Shown piece by piece: positions 1 through 12,110 of a stretch of DNA of 64,000 nucleotides. The translations under genes were made by a program, and so were the position numbers. This DNA is from Caenorhabditis remanei (taxonomy: Eukaryota > Nematoda > Chromadorea > Rhabditida > Rhabditidae). The stretch covers positions 23,560,001 to 23,624,000 of the forward strand of contig NC_071331.1 of the NCBI RefSeq assembly GCF_010183535.1. The letters run 5' to 3'. Below the pieces are notes generated by a model that was not told where the DNA came from, did no database searches, and worked only from the letters and a program-made list of their open reading frames with translations. How positions within the stretch are numbered: position 1 is the first letter of the stretch; each line of letters starts with the position of its first letter.

Positions 1-219
1 GGAGATCTCTAGGAAGTTCTCTGTCTGTCTGTGTGTGGGGATGTTTAATTTAGAGTTCTAAAACTTGAACAACTAAAGATGAAGAAAATATAGAAAAGTA
101 ATATGAGCAAGTGACTTGCAATGTTCAATTATTTATTGTGTGATTGAATAGAAAAATGTGAAACAATAAAACTTGTTTTCAGAAAATTATGGGATAGGAA
201 CACTTGCAGTTGTAGACGG

Positions 220-478
220 TTAAGCTGGTGAAGGAAACGTTGTAGCTGGTGGAGTTGTTGGAAGTCGTGGAAGTCGAATAGGAATTTGAGCGATAATAGA
301 ATCCAGGTCACTGATTCGCTTGATAGTGTCTCCAACGGGCTGAAATAACATTCATAAAAAATATAATTACAAATTTAACAATTACACTTGGAAGACTTCC
401 TCCGAAACCCCCGATAATCGGAAGAGCAGAAGTCAAAGCGAAACAGAAAACGACGGCGAAGAAAACCTTGAAGAACAT
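220..478 (-). CDS. Small secreted peptide, copy 1 (two exons)
   Basis: Exons are 478-386 and 339-220, with a 46-nt intron (GTAATT...TTATTTCAG), encoding about 70 residues. The N-terminus (MFFKVFFAVVFCFALTSALP) is a textbook signal peptide with likely cleavage near SALP, so the product should be secreted. The mature part begins with a Gly-rich stretch and ends in a Pro/Thr-rich tail. I recognise no family. The paralogue at 977-1,271 shares the splice site and phase, which supports the gene model. The two copies are nearly identical in exon 1 and strongly diverged in exon 2, as expected when the mature peptide evolves quickly. Candidate roles such as antimicrobial peptide or neuropeptide precursor are guesses; no dibasic-processed repeats are seen. 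Confidence 0.7.
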
Positions 479-976
479 GATTCTGAAAATATCTATATTA
501 GAAGAGTGTAGTAGAAATCTGGAGCTGATGACTTTTCACTGAAACTAACATTGATTTTTGATGAGGGAGCATCTATTAAATTGCAACTTTTGCTATTTTT
601 TTTATATAAAAACATGTTTTGATATTGTGGCACAATTCAGCTATTGAATAGGCTCCCTCTCATAAAACTCTCCAAAACACAATAATAGAATAGTCCCAGT
701 GTCTGTATCACTTCCGTATTTTATTAATGTGAAAAATAACCCTATTCCAAATTTCCTGTCTCTACCTACTGAACTTGAAACATCCAATATAATAGCTGGA
801 TTGTGTCACAATGTATGTCAAAACATGTTGTTATATGGAAAAATAGCGGAAGTTGCAATTCAATAGGTGCTCCCCTCATAAAAAATCAACGAGATGGTAT
901 AGAATAGTCGGTTAGTTTCAGATTTCCCTGGTTTCTACACTTTCTACACTCTTCTAATAAAGATATTTTCAGAATC

Positions 977-1271
977 ATGTTCTTCAAGGTTGTCTTCGCC
1001 GTCGTTTTCTGTTTCGTCTTGACTTCTGCTCTTCCGATTATCGTGGGTTTCGGAGAAAGTCTTCCAAGTGTAATTGTTAAATTTGTAATTATATTTTTTA
1101 TGAGTGTTATTTCAGGCTGTTATAAACACAGTCAAGCAAACCACTGTGTATCCCTTTGATCTTCCAGCAGAACCAATATTCATTCCCAAGGCAGACCTTC
1201 GGACTTTTCAAAAACTTCCGGATTTTATTCGTTGCCTGAAAACAAGTTGTATTGTTTCACACAATAAATAA
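977..1271 (+). CDS. Small secreted peptide, copy 2 (two exons)
   Basis: Exons are 977-1,069 and 1,116-1,271, joined in phase 0 over a 46-nt intron, encoding about 82 residues. The signal peptide (MFFKVVFAVVFCFVLTSALP) is followed by a mature region of about 60 residues that contains two cysteines in its last third. Reading through the donor without splicing gives a shorter frame that shares only exon 1; the spliced model is preferred because it matches the inverted copy. The AATAAA sequence overlaps the stop codon, so the 3' UTR would be very short or a later signal is used. Family and function are unknown. Confidence 0.7.
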
Positions 1272-1281
1272 CTGAACATTC

Positions 1282-2093
1282 CAATTCTGTTTCACATATT
1301 CATATTACATAAGGATTCAAGCATAGATGAAAAAACAAATGGCAGGAGAAAGAAATTATGCAACCATTTATTTACATGCTTCCACGACAACCGCTGCCTA
1401 GACTCCACAGTTTTTTTATTCTGGACCGTTGGCCAACGATATTCAGCAGATGTCATTTCCTTATGCATCTGACAGCTTCCACACTAAATTTACCATTCGA
1501 TGACACCTTGAGGGGGGACCAGAAAAAAAAAACGATGTGCTCAGTTTCTACTGTGACGGACCCACTATTATATACTTTTCAGTTGATTTTTGACATCTGT
1601 ATCACTTCCGTACGTGTTTGATAAAAATATTGGACCGCTTATGATTGCTGGTTGTTGTAAAACCTAGCAATTTGATAGCAATTAAGTATAGAAATATTTA
1701 TTTTTGCCAAGGAGTGAATTTGCGAAATATAGTAGCACATAAGAGATTTTTTTGAAACAGTAACTCCATATTTTTGAAAATTTTGCCTAATTTCGATGGT
1801 CCCCCTTACTCTACCATATATATGCCTTCTCCTCTTCCAGCATAATTTTCGGACATATTCATCATCTTTTTCCCAGCAATTTGCTCCACTGAGGTGACAT
1901 ACGCACACCCTTATTTTCTTGCCGGAGAAAAAAAGAGAGAAAAAAGAAGAATATATTGATGTGCACTCTTTTTGCTCCTCCCTTGCTCTTTTTTCTCCCT
2001 CTATACGAATGTGTGAGCTCCGTTCGTGCTCATGGAGCATGGAGGAATGTGTGTGCGGTGGGTGGGAAAACTAGATATTATTACAGCACGTTA
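1282..2093. other. Gene-poor spacer
   Basis: No convincing gene. Open frames on both strands around 1,358-2,040 lack splice partners and protein-like composition. The 1,900-2,040 part is CT-rich with several CTCTTTTT/CTCCCT runs. Confidence 0.5.
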
Positions 2094-2200
2094 CTTACCA
2101 CCGCGCTCTACCGAAATCAAAAAAAATAGCGTGCGAAATTGAGAGACTCAGAGAAAAAGAAACATTCTTCAAGGGTATTCCGGTGGAGCGCGGTAGTAAG
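2094..2200. repeat. Short palindromic MITE, copy 1
   Basis: The left end CTTACCACCGCGCTCTACCG pairs with the right end CGGTGGAGCGCGGTAGTAAG across about 70 bp. The interior contains GTGCGAAATTGAGAGACTCAGAG. A diverged reverse-orientation copy lies at 37,049-37,154, and a partial end (CGGTGGAGCGC) lies near 11,610. This looks like a small non-autonomous inverted-repeat element. Confidence 0.8.
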
Positions 2201-2489
2201 AACTGTCTCGAGCTAATAATCAAAATGGAAAATGTTACTGTTTCAAAATAATTAACAAGATGAATCAAGCAATCAACTTACAATATTTGTAAGTGTGATG
2301 GGAGAATTAAGAAACAGAGAATTTTCAAATGCTGAAAATATGAAAATTTTACTGTTTCAGATGAACAATGGATACTGGGAGACGTTGTAAAGATAATATG
2401 TCGCTAATTACTAAAACGTGTGTTCACTAATTTTCATGTGTTTGGAATATTCTGTGATTTTTTTCTGAAACAGTAACTGTTGGGAAGAT

Positions 2490-3030
2490 AAAATCTTAAT
2501 GGCAAAAAATTGCTAAAAATAATAAAAATAGCTGGAAAATGGCTAAAAAATTCCTAAAATGGCTTAAAAATGTCTAAAATGGCTAAAAAAGCTAAATAAC
2601 TGAAAAATGGCTACAAATAGCAAAAAATAGCTTAAAATAGCTAAAAAAAAATAACTAAACATGGTTTAAAGTAGCTGGAAAATGGCTAAAAGTGTCTGAA
2701 ATTGACTAAACATGGTTAAAAATAGCCAAAAATGGCTAGAAAGGCCTAAAATAAATAAAAAAGTGCTTAAAAATGGCTAAACTTGGCTAAAAATGCTAAA
2801 ATAGCTTAAAAATAGCTGAAAAAGCTAAAAATGACTTTCAAAATTGCTAAAAATGGTTCAAGTAGCTGGAAATTGGCTAAAAAAAGTCTAAAATGACTAA
2901 AATGGCTGAAAATATCTTTAAAAATAGGTAAAATGACTAAAAATGGTTGAAAAATTGTGAAAAAATGGTTAAAATGGCTAAAACTATTAAAAAAACGCTA
3001 AAATGAATAAAAATGGCTTTAAAAATTGCC
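2490..3030. repeat. Degenerate AAATGGCTAAAA tandem repeat
   Basis: About 540 bp consist almost entirely of variants of an 11-14 base unit (AAATGGCTAAAA, AAATAGCTAAAA). The array is strand-asymmetric, with GGCTAAAA on the plus strand only. A short related patch occurs at 10,860-10,910. Confidence 0.85.
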
Positions 3031-3760
3031 ACGAAATGGACCAACTAATTACTTTTTTTAATTGCGTAGGGTTCCTATTATTTTTCTGAAACAGTAGCTT
3101 TTAGACACAATTTTTTCTATATTTTTCTTTCTATTACTGTTTCAACCAATTCCCGTCCAATTTCACATATTTTATGTTCTATTCCTTCTCTTTTGTTCGT
3201 TTTCACTTCCCATATTTCCTGCCATTCCCCTTCCTTCCCTAACGTTTCAAACTGCGTTCCGTGAAGCAACAACGCAAGAAAAGGGGGACGGATGGCCTCG
3301 AAAATAAAGAAAATAAAAAGAGAATGTTCTCGATGGCAGGTGGGTTTAGTCGCTTTTGCAACATTCTTTTCGACGGCGGAACGGACAAATTTGAAAAATT
3401 TTGGAAGGCGAAAAAGAGATGGTGTTGGGGAGATAATGGTGAAAAGGGATATGAATTTTTTCCGTTTTAATGGTTTTCGCGACGAGACCATAGACATAAC
3501 CTATCAAATGTTCAGAAAAATGAGAAAATATGTGAAAATTTTGAAACAGTAAATTTCGATTTTTCACTGTTTCAAAATTTTTTTCTAATTTTTAAATTTT
3601 CTTATACGTATTTAATAATTTCACCAGACATTAGATTCTGGGATTACGGATGTACGAACATACATGAATTTTTAAAAAAGAACTTTTATGTAATATTAAT
3701 TTTTCACTGTTTCAAAACATTATCATTTTATAAATTTTTTTTTCAAAATTTCAGTGTTCT
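3031..3760. other. Spacer with unassigned open frames
   Basis: Overlapping open frames exist on both strands at 3,117-3,560, including a Lys-rich plus-strand frame. I found no splice sites, homology or start context to make either a gene. TTACTGTTTCA motifs occur at both edges. It may be a gene fragment. Confidence 0.4.
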
Positions 3761-3769
3761 CTTCATGTT

Positions 3770-4500
3770 CGTTCTTATCTGTAAAAGTAGTCAACCGGAC
3801 ATGCGGACACACGTACACACAGACAGACAGAGCGGGAATTCATAATGTCCAAAAAATGGTAAATTTTCACTATTTCAAAAAATCCCAATTTTCAAAAAAA
3901 AATTCAGAAAGTTCGGTTTTTCAGTTAAGTTTTAGTTTCAGTTAACCATCAAATTTTTTCTCTGTGAAAATAGTCTTCCGGACATCTGGACATACAGACA
4001 GGCAGACATGGATCTGAAAAATACACAAAAAATTATTTTTTTACTGTTTCAAAAAAAATCTCATTAAAAAAATGTTTTTCAGAAAGTTCAGTTCTTCGCT
4101 GTGTTCAACATTTATCCAAAATCTTTTGATCTGTAAAAATAATCCACCAGACATCCGGACACACACAGACACACAGACAGACATGGATCTTATACAAAAA
4201 ATATTATTTTTTTACTGTTTCAAAAAATTCACTATTTTATTAAAATTCCAGTCTCTGAAGTTTTCGACAAATATTTTGTTTTTGGACATCCGGACAGACA
4301 GACAGACAGACAGACAAGTTGGAATTTTGAAAAATTGGATATTTTTACTGTTTCAAGACTCTAATACCAATTTGATAGGCAATCGGGTAAGTGATATCAC
4401 TTTCCAAATTATTTTATCTGTGAAATAGTTTTCTGGACATCTGGACACATATTCAGACATACAGACAGACAGAGAGACAAGCCGGATTAAAAAAATTGAA
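3770..4500 (+). repeat. ~160-190 bp tandem array with GACATCCGGACACACAGACAG core
   Basis: Five diverged units start near 3,790, 3,970, 4,140, 4,280 and 4,430. Each has a (C/A)GGACATCYGGACA core, a run of CAGACAGACAGA, a TTTTTACTGTTTCAAAA block and a conserved TCTGTRAAA(A)TAGT stretch. The same core recurs at 35,810-36,190, and in reverse orientation at the window's left edge (CTGTCTGTCTGTG). Confidence 0.85.
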
Positions 4501-4539
4501 TAATTTTACTGTTTCAACACTTTAATATGAATTTGATTG

Positions 4540-5530
4540 GCATTTTGGTCAAATTTAGATAATTTTATTGCTCCGTCATTTCTAAATTACTGTTTCAATA
4601 GGAGTTCCCCTGAATTATAGTCTTCCCGAAACATTCTTGCTTCCTATTCTTTTCCATTATCATTTTATCAAATCGCCTGTTCCAAATCTGCTAGACATGA
4701 CATGTATCCGGGTATCCATCTTTTTTTTCTTTTTTTTTGCGTTGATTGCAACACACAGGTCGTCGTCGTCCTAATCAGAATGTCACAACATATCAACCCC
4801 CTTATCGACCACCGGGGGGCGCCGGGCGCCGCTCGTTCGCACTCTAACCAATTTTCCTTCATTACACCCCCGATGCATCGCTCCCGACGCACACACGCAC
4901 ACACACACATACATTCCTTATCATCATCTTCTACTTCGTTTTTCGAACATGTTGTTCTTTCCAAATGTCTCTGGTGTCTCTCGCAGTCACTATACTATTT
5001 CGGCGGGGTGGCTCCCCCCGGTCCCCCTTTTCTCGTGACCACACCGAGATGCAATGGCGAGAAAAAGAAGAAGAAGAAGACAAGGACGTCGACGAGGGAG
5101 CGGCGTCCCGCCCGTCGCCCCCCGTCCGTTTGATGTTCGCTCACTTTCTCTCGGTCTCTATACGCTTCGCACTTCTTTTTTGTTCATCGCTTCTCTTCTA
5201 GGCGTCCTGCCCGTCTCAGTTTTCTTCTTCATTCTTTTTCCTATTTCTTTTTTCTATTCCCCCCCCCCCCCAACATTGTTTCTAGTTGTTCGCTTACCCC
5301 TTTCCCCTTTCCCCTTTTCCTTACTACTGCTTCTGTTGATGGCGTCCATTTGTCAGTGGGGGGGGGACAACGGACAAGGGGGGAAGGGTTGTGTAATAAG
5401 TATGTGCCATTGTCTCTTAGTTTTGATAGGGGGCGGAGAAATCGGGGAATTAAGATTAGGATTAAGAAGAGAGGGGCTGGAATTAGAAATGAATGGGCGG
5501 AGCTTAGAATGAAATAGAATAGGTGACTGA
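4540..5530. other. Pyrimidine-rich intergenic region
   Basis: CT-rich sequence with a (CA)n patch near 4,890, a poly-C run near 5,262 and CCCTTTCCCC repeats near 5,300. The frames that stay open here reflect skewed composition. No gene is supported. Confidence 0.5.
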
Positions 5531-6780
5531 AATTTTGGGTTTTAACTGTTTTAAATTGCTCACGTTGTGATTTATGACATCCTGAGAAGCTGAAATTTCA
5601 GATTTTAAGGATTATCACAATTTTGACATCATCAAAAACTCCTGATTTTAAGGTTTGACTTTTTTCACTGTTTCAAAAATTTTTGACACTTAAGGGCTTA
5701 AATTCCAGATTTTAAGGTTTTACCTTTTTTACTGTTTCAAAATTTGGAAGCCTCGGTTTTGGGCGTAAAGTTTGCAGTTTTTTACTAACTATCTTTTTTT
5801 CTAATTGTTCTTTTTTGAGATCCTAGAAAACTGAAATTCCAGATTTTAAGGATTAGCATCATTTTCTATGATTTGACCCACCTTGACGTTTTTAACCCTT
5901 TTTACTGTTTCATAATTTGGGAGCATTGTCTTGAAAAATTGAATTCTCAATTAGTGATCAGTTTCCTGAAGCTTACTGATTTGAAATTTAGGATTTTTTT
6001 TGAAAAAAAAAGACATTTTAGAAAGCTATCATCATTTTGCACGGTTTTGACCGTTTTTTGACCGTTTGAAGGCTTAGATTCCAGATTTTAAAGTTTATCA
6101 CAATTTTCAGAAGTTTGAGCTTTTTTTTACTGCTTCAATATTAAAGAGCCTTGTCTTGAAGCGTAAAAATTTCAGTTTGCCTTTCAGTTTATTTTCGAAT
6201 ATTGAAAACATGAGATTTTAGAAGGCTCAAATTCTAGATTTTAAGATTTAACCTTTTTTTACTGTTTCAAAATTTAAAAAATTATGTTAGGGTTAGGGTC
6301 TAGGTAATTATTTTGATTTCCGCGCATTGGCACTTCAGACTTTTTATTACTGTTTCAAAATTTGGGAGCCTTGTCTGGAGGCGTAAAAAATCTAGATTTT
6401 TTTCTATCGGCCTTTATATTTTTTGACATCCTAGAATGGTTAAATTACAGATTTTAAAGTTTCACATTTTTTCACTGTTTCAAAATTTAAGAGCCTTGTC
6501 TTTTGAAGTAAAAATTTCAATTTCCAGTTCTTTCTTTTTTTGAACTATTTTTGAGAATTTGAAAAGCTCAAATTCCAGATTTTAAGGTTTACCACAATTT
6601 TTTACTGTTTCAGTATTTTTGCAAATTATGTTAAGGTGAAATACGTGATTATCATGTTTCATTCCGTAAAAATTTAGTCTTTCTATTTTTGGCACCTTTT
6701 CTTGTTATGTTGACCTACCATGACACTTTTGGTTTTTTTTTACTGTTTCAAAATTTTTGGAAATTTAGTCAACGCGTGTT
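5530..6780 (+). repeat. Diverged tandem array with AGATTTTAAGGTTT...TTTACTGTTTCAAAATTTGGGAGCCTTG unit
   Basis: At least seven units of roughly 130-200 bp each contain (C/G)AGATTTTAAG(G/A)TTT, then a TTTTACTGTTTCAAAATTT block, then GAGCCTTGTCTTGAAGCGTAAA. The units are far apart in sequence, so this is an old array. Confidence 0.8.
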
Positions 6781-9397
6781 CACTTCAGTTATTTATAAAA
6801 CAAAAATGTTCCTCAGATTTTTTCTGAAAAAGAAATTTTTACAGTTTCAAAAATGTTACATCTAAATTCAAACAACTCATTAATTTGATACTCGATTGAT
6901 TAACGAATTTATTCAAGTTTACAGTTACAGTAATCCTACGAAAAAAGAAATCTACAATACCAACATCGTAAATTGGCATAACACGTTTTCAATGAATGTT
7001 AGAAATAAATTTTGGAACAGTAAAAAAGATTGTACCTACTACCTACCGTAACCCTTTCCCTCCTTCACCTAATCTATTCCCCCTCCCCTGAGCCCCTCCA
7101 AGCCCCGCCCACTTTTCCCTGCTCCTTCTCGAAAAGGGCTCCTCATGCGTTCTCTCGTTCCATCTTCCCCGGCGCTCACTCATGACCGAAATGACTTCCG
7201 ACTTTCAACATTCCCTCGCTCCCTCTTCTTTTTTCTTCTTTTTTCTTCTCTTTTTCCGCATGAATTAGAGGAGAGAAGTGTGCCAGGAGGTGACACACAC
7301 ACTTCTGGCTCACTGAGCTCGACTCTTTTTTGTGTTCCTCTCTTGATGTTTCCGGGATTATTATAAGGAGATAAGGAATTTGGAACGGGGATCATGGACC
7401 ACATGATATCACTGATCCTTATCTGTGTGTTTTTTGATGTCCGAGTTTTTATTTAAATTTACTGTTTCAAGAAAATTTGAAAATGTTGAACTAATTATTA
7501 ATATTCAATGATGAAACCCTTCATAGTCATGTCTGTTTGACCTAGCATCCAGATCTCTGTAGTTTGGTATTTTTTGAGTTGAAAACCAGCTAGCATGTGA
7601 ATTATACCGGTCACTCATAATTTTTATTTCTTTAAATTTTGAAACAGTAATTTTTGTCTGAATTTTTTAAATTACTGTTTGCCATCTATTTATATGATTT
7701 TTGAAACAATTGTACACTATAGAACGACTGGAAACAGACTACTGAACTGTCATGAATTTTTGAAACAGTAAATTTTGGGTTATCAAATTTTAATGTTTCG
7801 AAATATATGGCAGCGGTAAAAACATTGTAGGACCACCTTTATTGTGACAATAATTTGAAACAGTAATTTTATTTTAATTGCATTTTTAAAATTATGAACA
7901 TCTCCTGTTTCTGTGATTATCAGGATTCAAATGTGGATTTTCGAATTTCTTTGTTTTTTTGTGAAACAGTGAATTTCGAAAATAACTGTTACAAAAGTTT
8001 AGCACCCCGAGGCAGTTTTCCGACAAAATAGCGAACGACGTGTATCGAATGTCTGCTTGTACTCAGAATTTTAAAAAATTGAAACAGTAAAAAATTTAAT
8101 TACCGTTTTTAGAGTATTTAGAGCATCTCTAGCAAGACATTATAACATACTGAACTATGACAAATTTTTGAAGCAGTGGATTTTGATTTTTCAAAAAATT
8201 GCAAAAAAAAGAAACCTTGTGACAAAAGTTGGAACAGTAAATTTTTTCAAAAATTTACTGTTTCAGAAGCTCAATGTGTTTGGAGTATTATGCCAATTTT
8301 AGTTCACCAGCTTCAAAATTTCAAATATTTTTGAAACAGAAAATTTTTAAAAACGCAGTGCTTTTATATTCTGAAATTACTGTTTTAATGACTTAATGTT
8401 TTGTTTTTTCACTTTTTTTTTCAGTCAAAACTGTATTTTTCTGATTTCTACTCAATAGACATGGATTAGCGATTTTCAAATCTAAAACTTACAAATTTCA
8501 TAAAATTTTGAAACAGTAAAAAAAGCCTTACTGTTTCAAGAGTTCTACATCACTCGAGACAGTTTTAAATATTATTAAATCTCATTTTTGGTTTTTTACA
8601 CCTTCCCTTGGTCTATTAGTGAGTGTCTAGCTGTTCTCGATATGAAAAAATTTTGAAACAGTAAAAAATGATTAAATTCGGTTGTCTGGCGTGTTTTTGG
8701 CGCGTTTTTGAAAAATTTGGCTCAAAATGCTTCAGTTTTGAAGAATCTTGAAATCTGGCGTGCCTTTGACGCATTTTCTACAATTTTGGCTAATAATTTA
8801 AGGAAAACGTTTTGTCTGGTGCACCTTTGGCTCAAAATGTTCCAATTTGAAGATTTTCAGCTCAAAATGATCAAAATTAATGGTCTGGCGTGCAATCAGC
8901 GCGATTTTCAAAAATTTTTTACTCAAAGTGCAATCTTTAGACTTTTAGACTTGTCTGGCGCACCTTGGACGCGTGTTTTAAAAGATTTTACAGTTTCATA
9001 TTTGTTGAAAATTAAGCTAAGTGTAACCACGTTTCAAGTCTTAGGAATCTTGAAACAGTAAAAAAGGAGTTACTGTTTCAAAACTGATCAAAGTGATTTC
9101 ATGTTTTTCTAGGTCAACCAGTCAACAACCATGCCCTTTTATAAAAGTGCAAAACATCTCTCCCAAAAATATTATTATCTCCAAATAAAATCATTTTCTG
9201 AATGTTCGTTCCGCGCCCGCTCCCGCCCACCCATCTAACCTTGAACCTGTCTTCCGATTCTCTCGAGAATACGGCGAAGAAATTGATGATGATAAGGAAA
9301 AGAGAGACTTTTTTCTTTTTTTACCCCGTCGCGCACCTTCCAAAATGTTCTTTCTGGTTTTTCATTGAAAATCAAATTTTACTGTTTCAGCGCAAAA
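6781..9397. other. Repeat-rich upstream region of the HTH/zinc-finger gene
   Basis: Dense TGAAACAGTAA/TTACTGTTTCA motifs, mostly in minus orientation between 7,640 and 9,060. A patch of TGGCGYRCCTTTGRCGCGTTTT units lies at 8,690-8,990. CT-rich promoter-like DNA lies at 7,040-7,340 and 9,205-9,340. No gene seen. The 9,205-9,397 segment, ending TTTACTGTTTCAG seven bases before the ATG, is the likely outron or leader of the next gene. Confidence 0.5.
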
Positions 9398-11500
9398 ATG
9401 GAGACGATCCCACTAGGTCTTCTGGTAGAACTTCTGAAATCATTCCACTGGGCGCTTCCCAACAACATCTCGTTGGAATCCATTATAGAATCCGAGCTAC
9501 AATTCCGTCAGCAGCTTCTACTCCTCCAACAGAATCCACAATTATCACCGATGACCGTACTACCGTCGCCTACAGTAACCCCGGAGTCGGTGGTGACGTC
9601 ATCACCGGTGTCGGTGTCGGTGGATGAGGTGATAGATGTGGTGAAGGTGCAGGAGCAGCGGGTGGAGCCTATGGAGCCAGAGGCAGAGCCAGAAAAAGGA
9701 AAAGAGAAGACGACGAAAAAGAGAGAAAGAAGAAGTCCAGTTAGCCCGTCGAAGGTAACAATATCTCAAAAAGGGGCGGAACTAGAGAAAAGTTGTCAAC
9801 TACAAAAATGATTCTCGAAAAATTCTGCGCATTTTGTTAGTTGACAACTTTTTTCCAGCTCCGCCCACTTTTGAGATACAGCACTTTGAAGTTTGAGAGA
9901 CGCAGAGAAGCTGTAGTGTCTGACTGTCTGCGTCTCTCCTCAACTTTGAACGCCTGTATCTCGAAAAGGGGCGGAGCAATCAAAAAGTTGAAAACTAAAA
10001 AAATGATCAAGGGAAAATTTGCTACATTTTTGTAGTTGACAAATTTTTTCGAGCTCCGCCCACTTTTGAAATACAGCACTTTGAAGTTTGAGAGACGCTG
10101 AGAAGCTAGAGTGTCTAGCTGCCTGCGTCTCTCACCAAAAACTCTAAACGCCTGTATCTCAAAAAGGGGCGGAGCAATCAAAAAGTGGTCAACTACAAAA
10201 ATATTCCAAATTTCACATAAAATCTTGCAGACCTACTCGGATTGCGAAAAAAAGCATTTCCTCGACGTGGCCTACGAAAACAACTGGGGGACTACTGTAG
10301 CAGCAAACAAGTTCACACGAATTTGGGGAAAAGGACCGACAAGACGAATGTTTTATTGGTGGAGAGAACAGTTTAAGTGAGTTTCAGCCAAAAAATTTCA
10401 GATTTTTACTTTTTTTGCTCCAGACGTGACAACGACCGTGACCACAAGACATTGAGTGTGCTCAAGGACCGTAAAACTGAGTTATCCTTGGAATTGACCC
10501 AATTTGTGCAAAATCAGGAGCAATTGAAGATCAAAAGTCAGGCGGATCGAGCCAAGGCGTGTCTTCACCAACTGGAAGCCGTCGATTCAGAAATTGAGAG
10601 CTTTTTGGGAAAGAAGTAGGCTGAAACAGTGTTTTTTTGAAACAGAAATATTATTTTTGTTACTGTTTCAGACAAAAATCAATGTGCTCAATTACCGGCG
10701 AAAAATGTGTTCACGGGGATGGTATTCAGGAGGAGAACAACGCGATCAAAAAATTCACCAACTCGTTTGTATGCGATTTTTGCAAAATGCCATTTCAGAA
10801 GGTATGTGGGTAATGTAGTTGTCGGCGTGGGACCCGAAACTCAAATTTTACTTTTTAATTGAAAAAAATGGCCAAAAATAACCAAAAATAGCCAAAAATA
10901 ACTAAAAATCTGAAAATTTTGATTTTTGAAAAATTTCGAACATTTTCGAAATTCTGTAACATTTTGAATTTTCAACCGAATTCATTGATTTTTAGCTTAA
11001 TATACTCCTGGTTATCTAAGTTTTTCATAAAAATATATTACAGACTTTGGTTTCTGAAAACTGCAATTAAACGTGTCAAACATCAAAAATTGGAAAATTT
11101 TGATTTTTGAAAATTTTCGAAATTCTGTAACTTTCTGAATTTCCCACCAAATTTTCCGGTTTTTATCTTAAAATAGTTCTTATAACCTTAACTTTCTTGG
11201 TAAAATATATTTTTTCTCATTTTCCAGGAATCCACCTGCTTCCTGCACCAAAAACTGTGCGAGTCCCGCTTCATCAACCCAATCCAGTTGACCGCCTCGG
11301 ATCTTGCTAAGACTTCCGAGAGAATCGTTGTGCAGAAGCTTGATGAACCAGCTACAGTACCACCACCACCACCTACAGTAATCCAACTGACTCCGCCCAC
11401 TTATGAGTCTTACAACAACGAGTTGACAGAGCTCGCCGAGCAACTCATCGCTCGTTTGGCTGCATGCGCCGCCGGCCAGACTACAGTAATCTCAAATTGA
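9398..11500 (+). CDS. Putative nuclear HTH/zinc-finger protein (five exons)
   Basis: Exons are 9,398-9,754, 10,231-10,376, 10,424-10,615, 10,672-10,801 and 11,228-11,500; all phases fit and give about 365 residues. Residues 1-119 end in a basic Glu/Lys-rich tail resembling a nuclear localisation signal. Exon 2 encodes a compact helix-turn-helix-like stretch (YSDCEKKHFLDVAYENNWG, then TRRMFYWWREQF). Exon 3 is helical and charged, probably coiled coil. Exons 4-5 encode a CDFCKMPF...CFLHQKLC pattern (C-x2-C-x12-H-x4-C), a C2HC finger split by an intron. The C-terminus is Pro/Thr-rich. DNA binding is inferred from these features; I cannot name an orthologue. TTTACTGTTTCAG just upstream of the ATG is a probable trans-splice acceptor, built from the local repeat motif. 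Confidence 0.8.
9755..10230. repeat. Intronic tandem pair of inverted-repeat elements (GGGGCGGAGC...GAGACGCAGAGAAGC)
   Basis: The 476-nt first intron is almost entirely two consecutive copies of one unit. Each unit runs from AAAAGTTGTCAACTACAAAAA through CTCCGCCCACTTTTGAGATACAGC, an inverted GAGAGACGC...GCGTCTCTC core, and TCTCAAAAAGGGGCGGAGC. Further copies lie at 39,670-39,830 and 41,380-41,590, so this is an interspersed family. Confidence 0.8.
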
Positions 11501-12110
11501 AATTTTTTTAAATTTTAAATTGTTTAATTACCCTCTAAATTGTTTTCTATGCGCTAAATCCTTCTAGCTTCCCTATTAGTTGTTACTATGTACCTTTGCT
11601 TAGTGTTCGGTGGAGCGCACTTGCCTCTCAATTAGTTTTTCTTGTAGATCAAATTTTCCCGCCCAGTGAATCCTGTCCTCACCCCGATATTTCTGCCATA
11701 CTCTGTCTCTCTCACCATTCCTATCTTCAATTCTTATCTCTATGCTATTTTAAGTCACGCCCATTTTGAAAAAAACTACAGTATCCCTCCCCACATCTAA
11801 CAGATTCCTCAATTACCATGTCCAAATGTTCTCGGAATTATTTTTAATGTTTTTATGCGAAAAATGGATTATTTTCTCGTTAATAAGATGAATAATAAAT
11901 GAGATTTTAAAAAAAGTGAAATTGGAAAAAATAGTGAATACAACATAGTGGATACAACAACTATGTACATTTTTTAATTAACTATTAATTAACTACTAAA
12001 ACTTTGTCAATAATAATGTAACCAGTATGAAACATCAGTATGTGAGTATTTGGTTTTTTTATGAAACAGCAATTATTAGTCCTAAAAAAGTTATAAACTT
12101 TTTTTTACTA
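11501..12110 (+). other. 3' UTR and downstream spacer
   Basis: AT-rich with CTCTCTCACC patches and a CTACAGTA motif. AATAATAAATGAG near 11,889 is the most plausible polyadenylation region for the upstream gene. No further gene seen. Confidence 0.5.

Larger units (their letters stand above)
119..1281. repeat. Large inverted duplication carrying two divergent small genes
   Basis: The left half (about 119-650) is the imperfect reverse complement of the right half (about 785-1,281), with the centre near 700. The matching parts include the coding exons, the intron, the 3' ends (ACAATAAATAAnTGAACATT) and the 5' flanks (TAGAAGAGTGTAGTAGAAA against TTTCTACACTCTTCTAATAA). The duplication therefore includes a shared bidirectional upstream region of about 500 bp. 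Confidence 0.85.

Noticed and set aside
1639..2040. 133-codon minus-strand open frame
   Set aside because: CT-rich low-complexity DNA; no signal, domain or splicing support.
3117..3567. Gene at 3.1-3.6 kb suggested by open frames on both strands
   Set aside because: No frame has splice partners, and the frames contradict each other. Kept only as an unassigned spacer.
6285..6300. TTAGGGTTAGGG resembling a telomere repeat
   Set aside because: Only two units, and nematode telomeres use TTAGGC. It is part of the local tandem array.
7640..9060. CRISPR-like spacing of a short repeat (GAAACAGTAA)
   Set aside because: Spacing is irregular, orientation mixed, flanks diverged, and the genome is eukaryotic with spliced genes.
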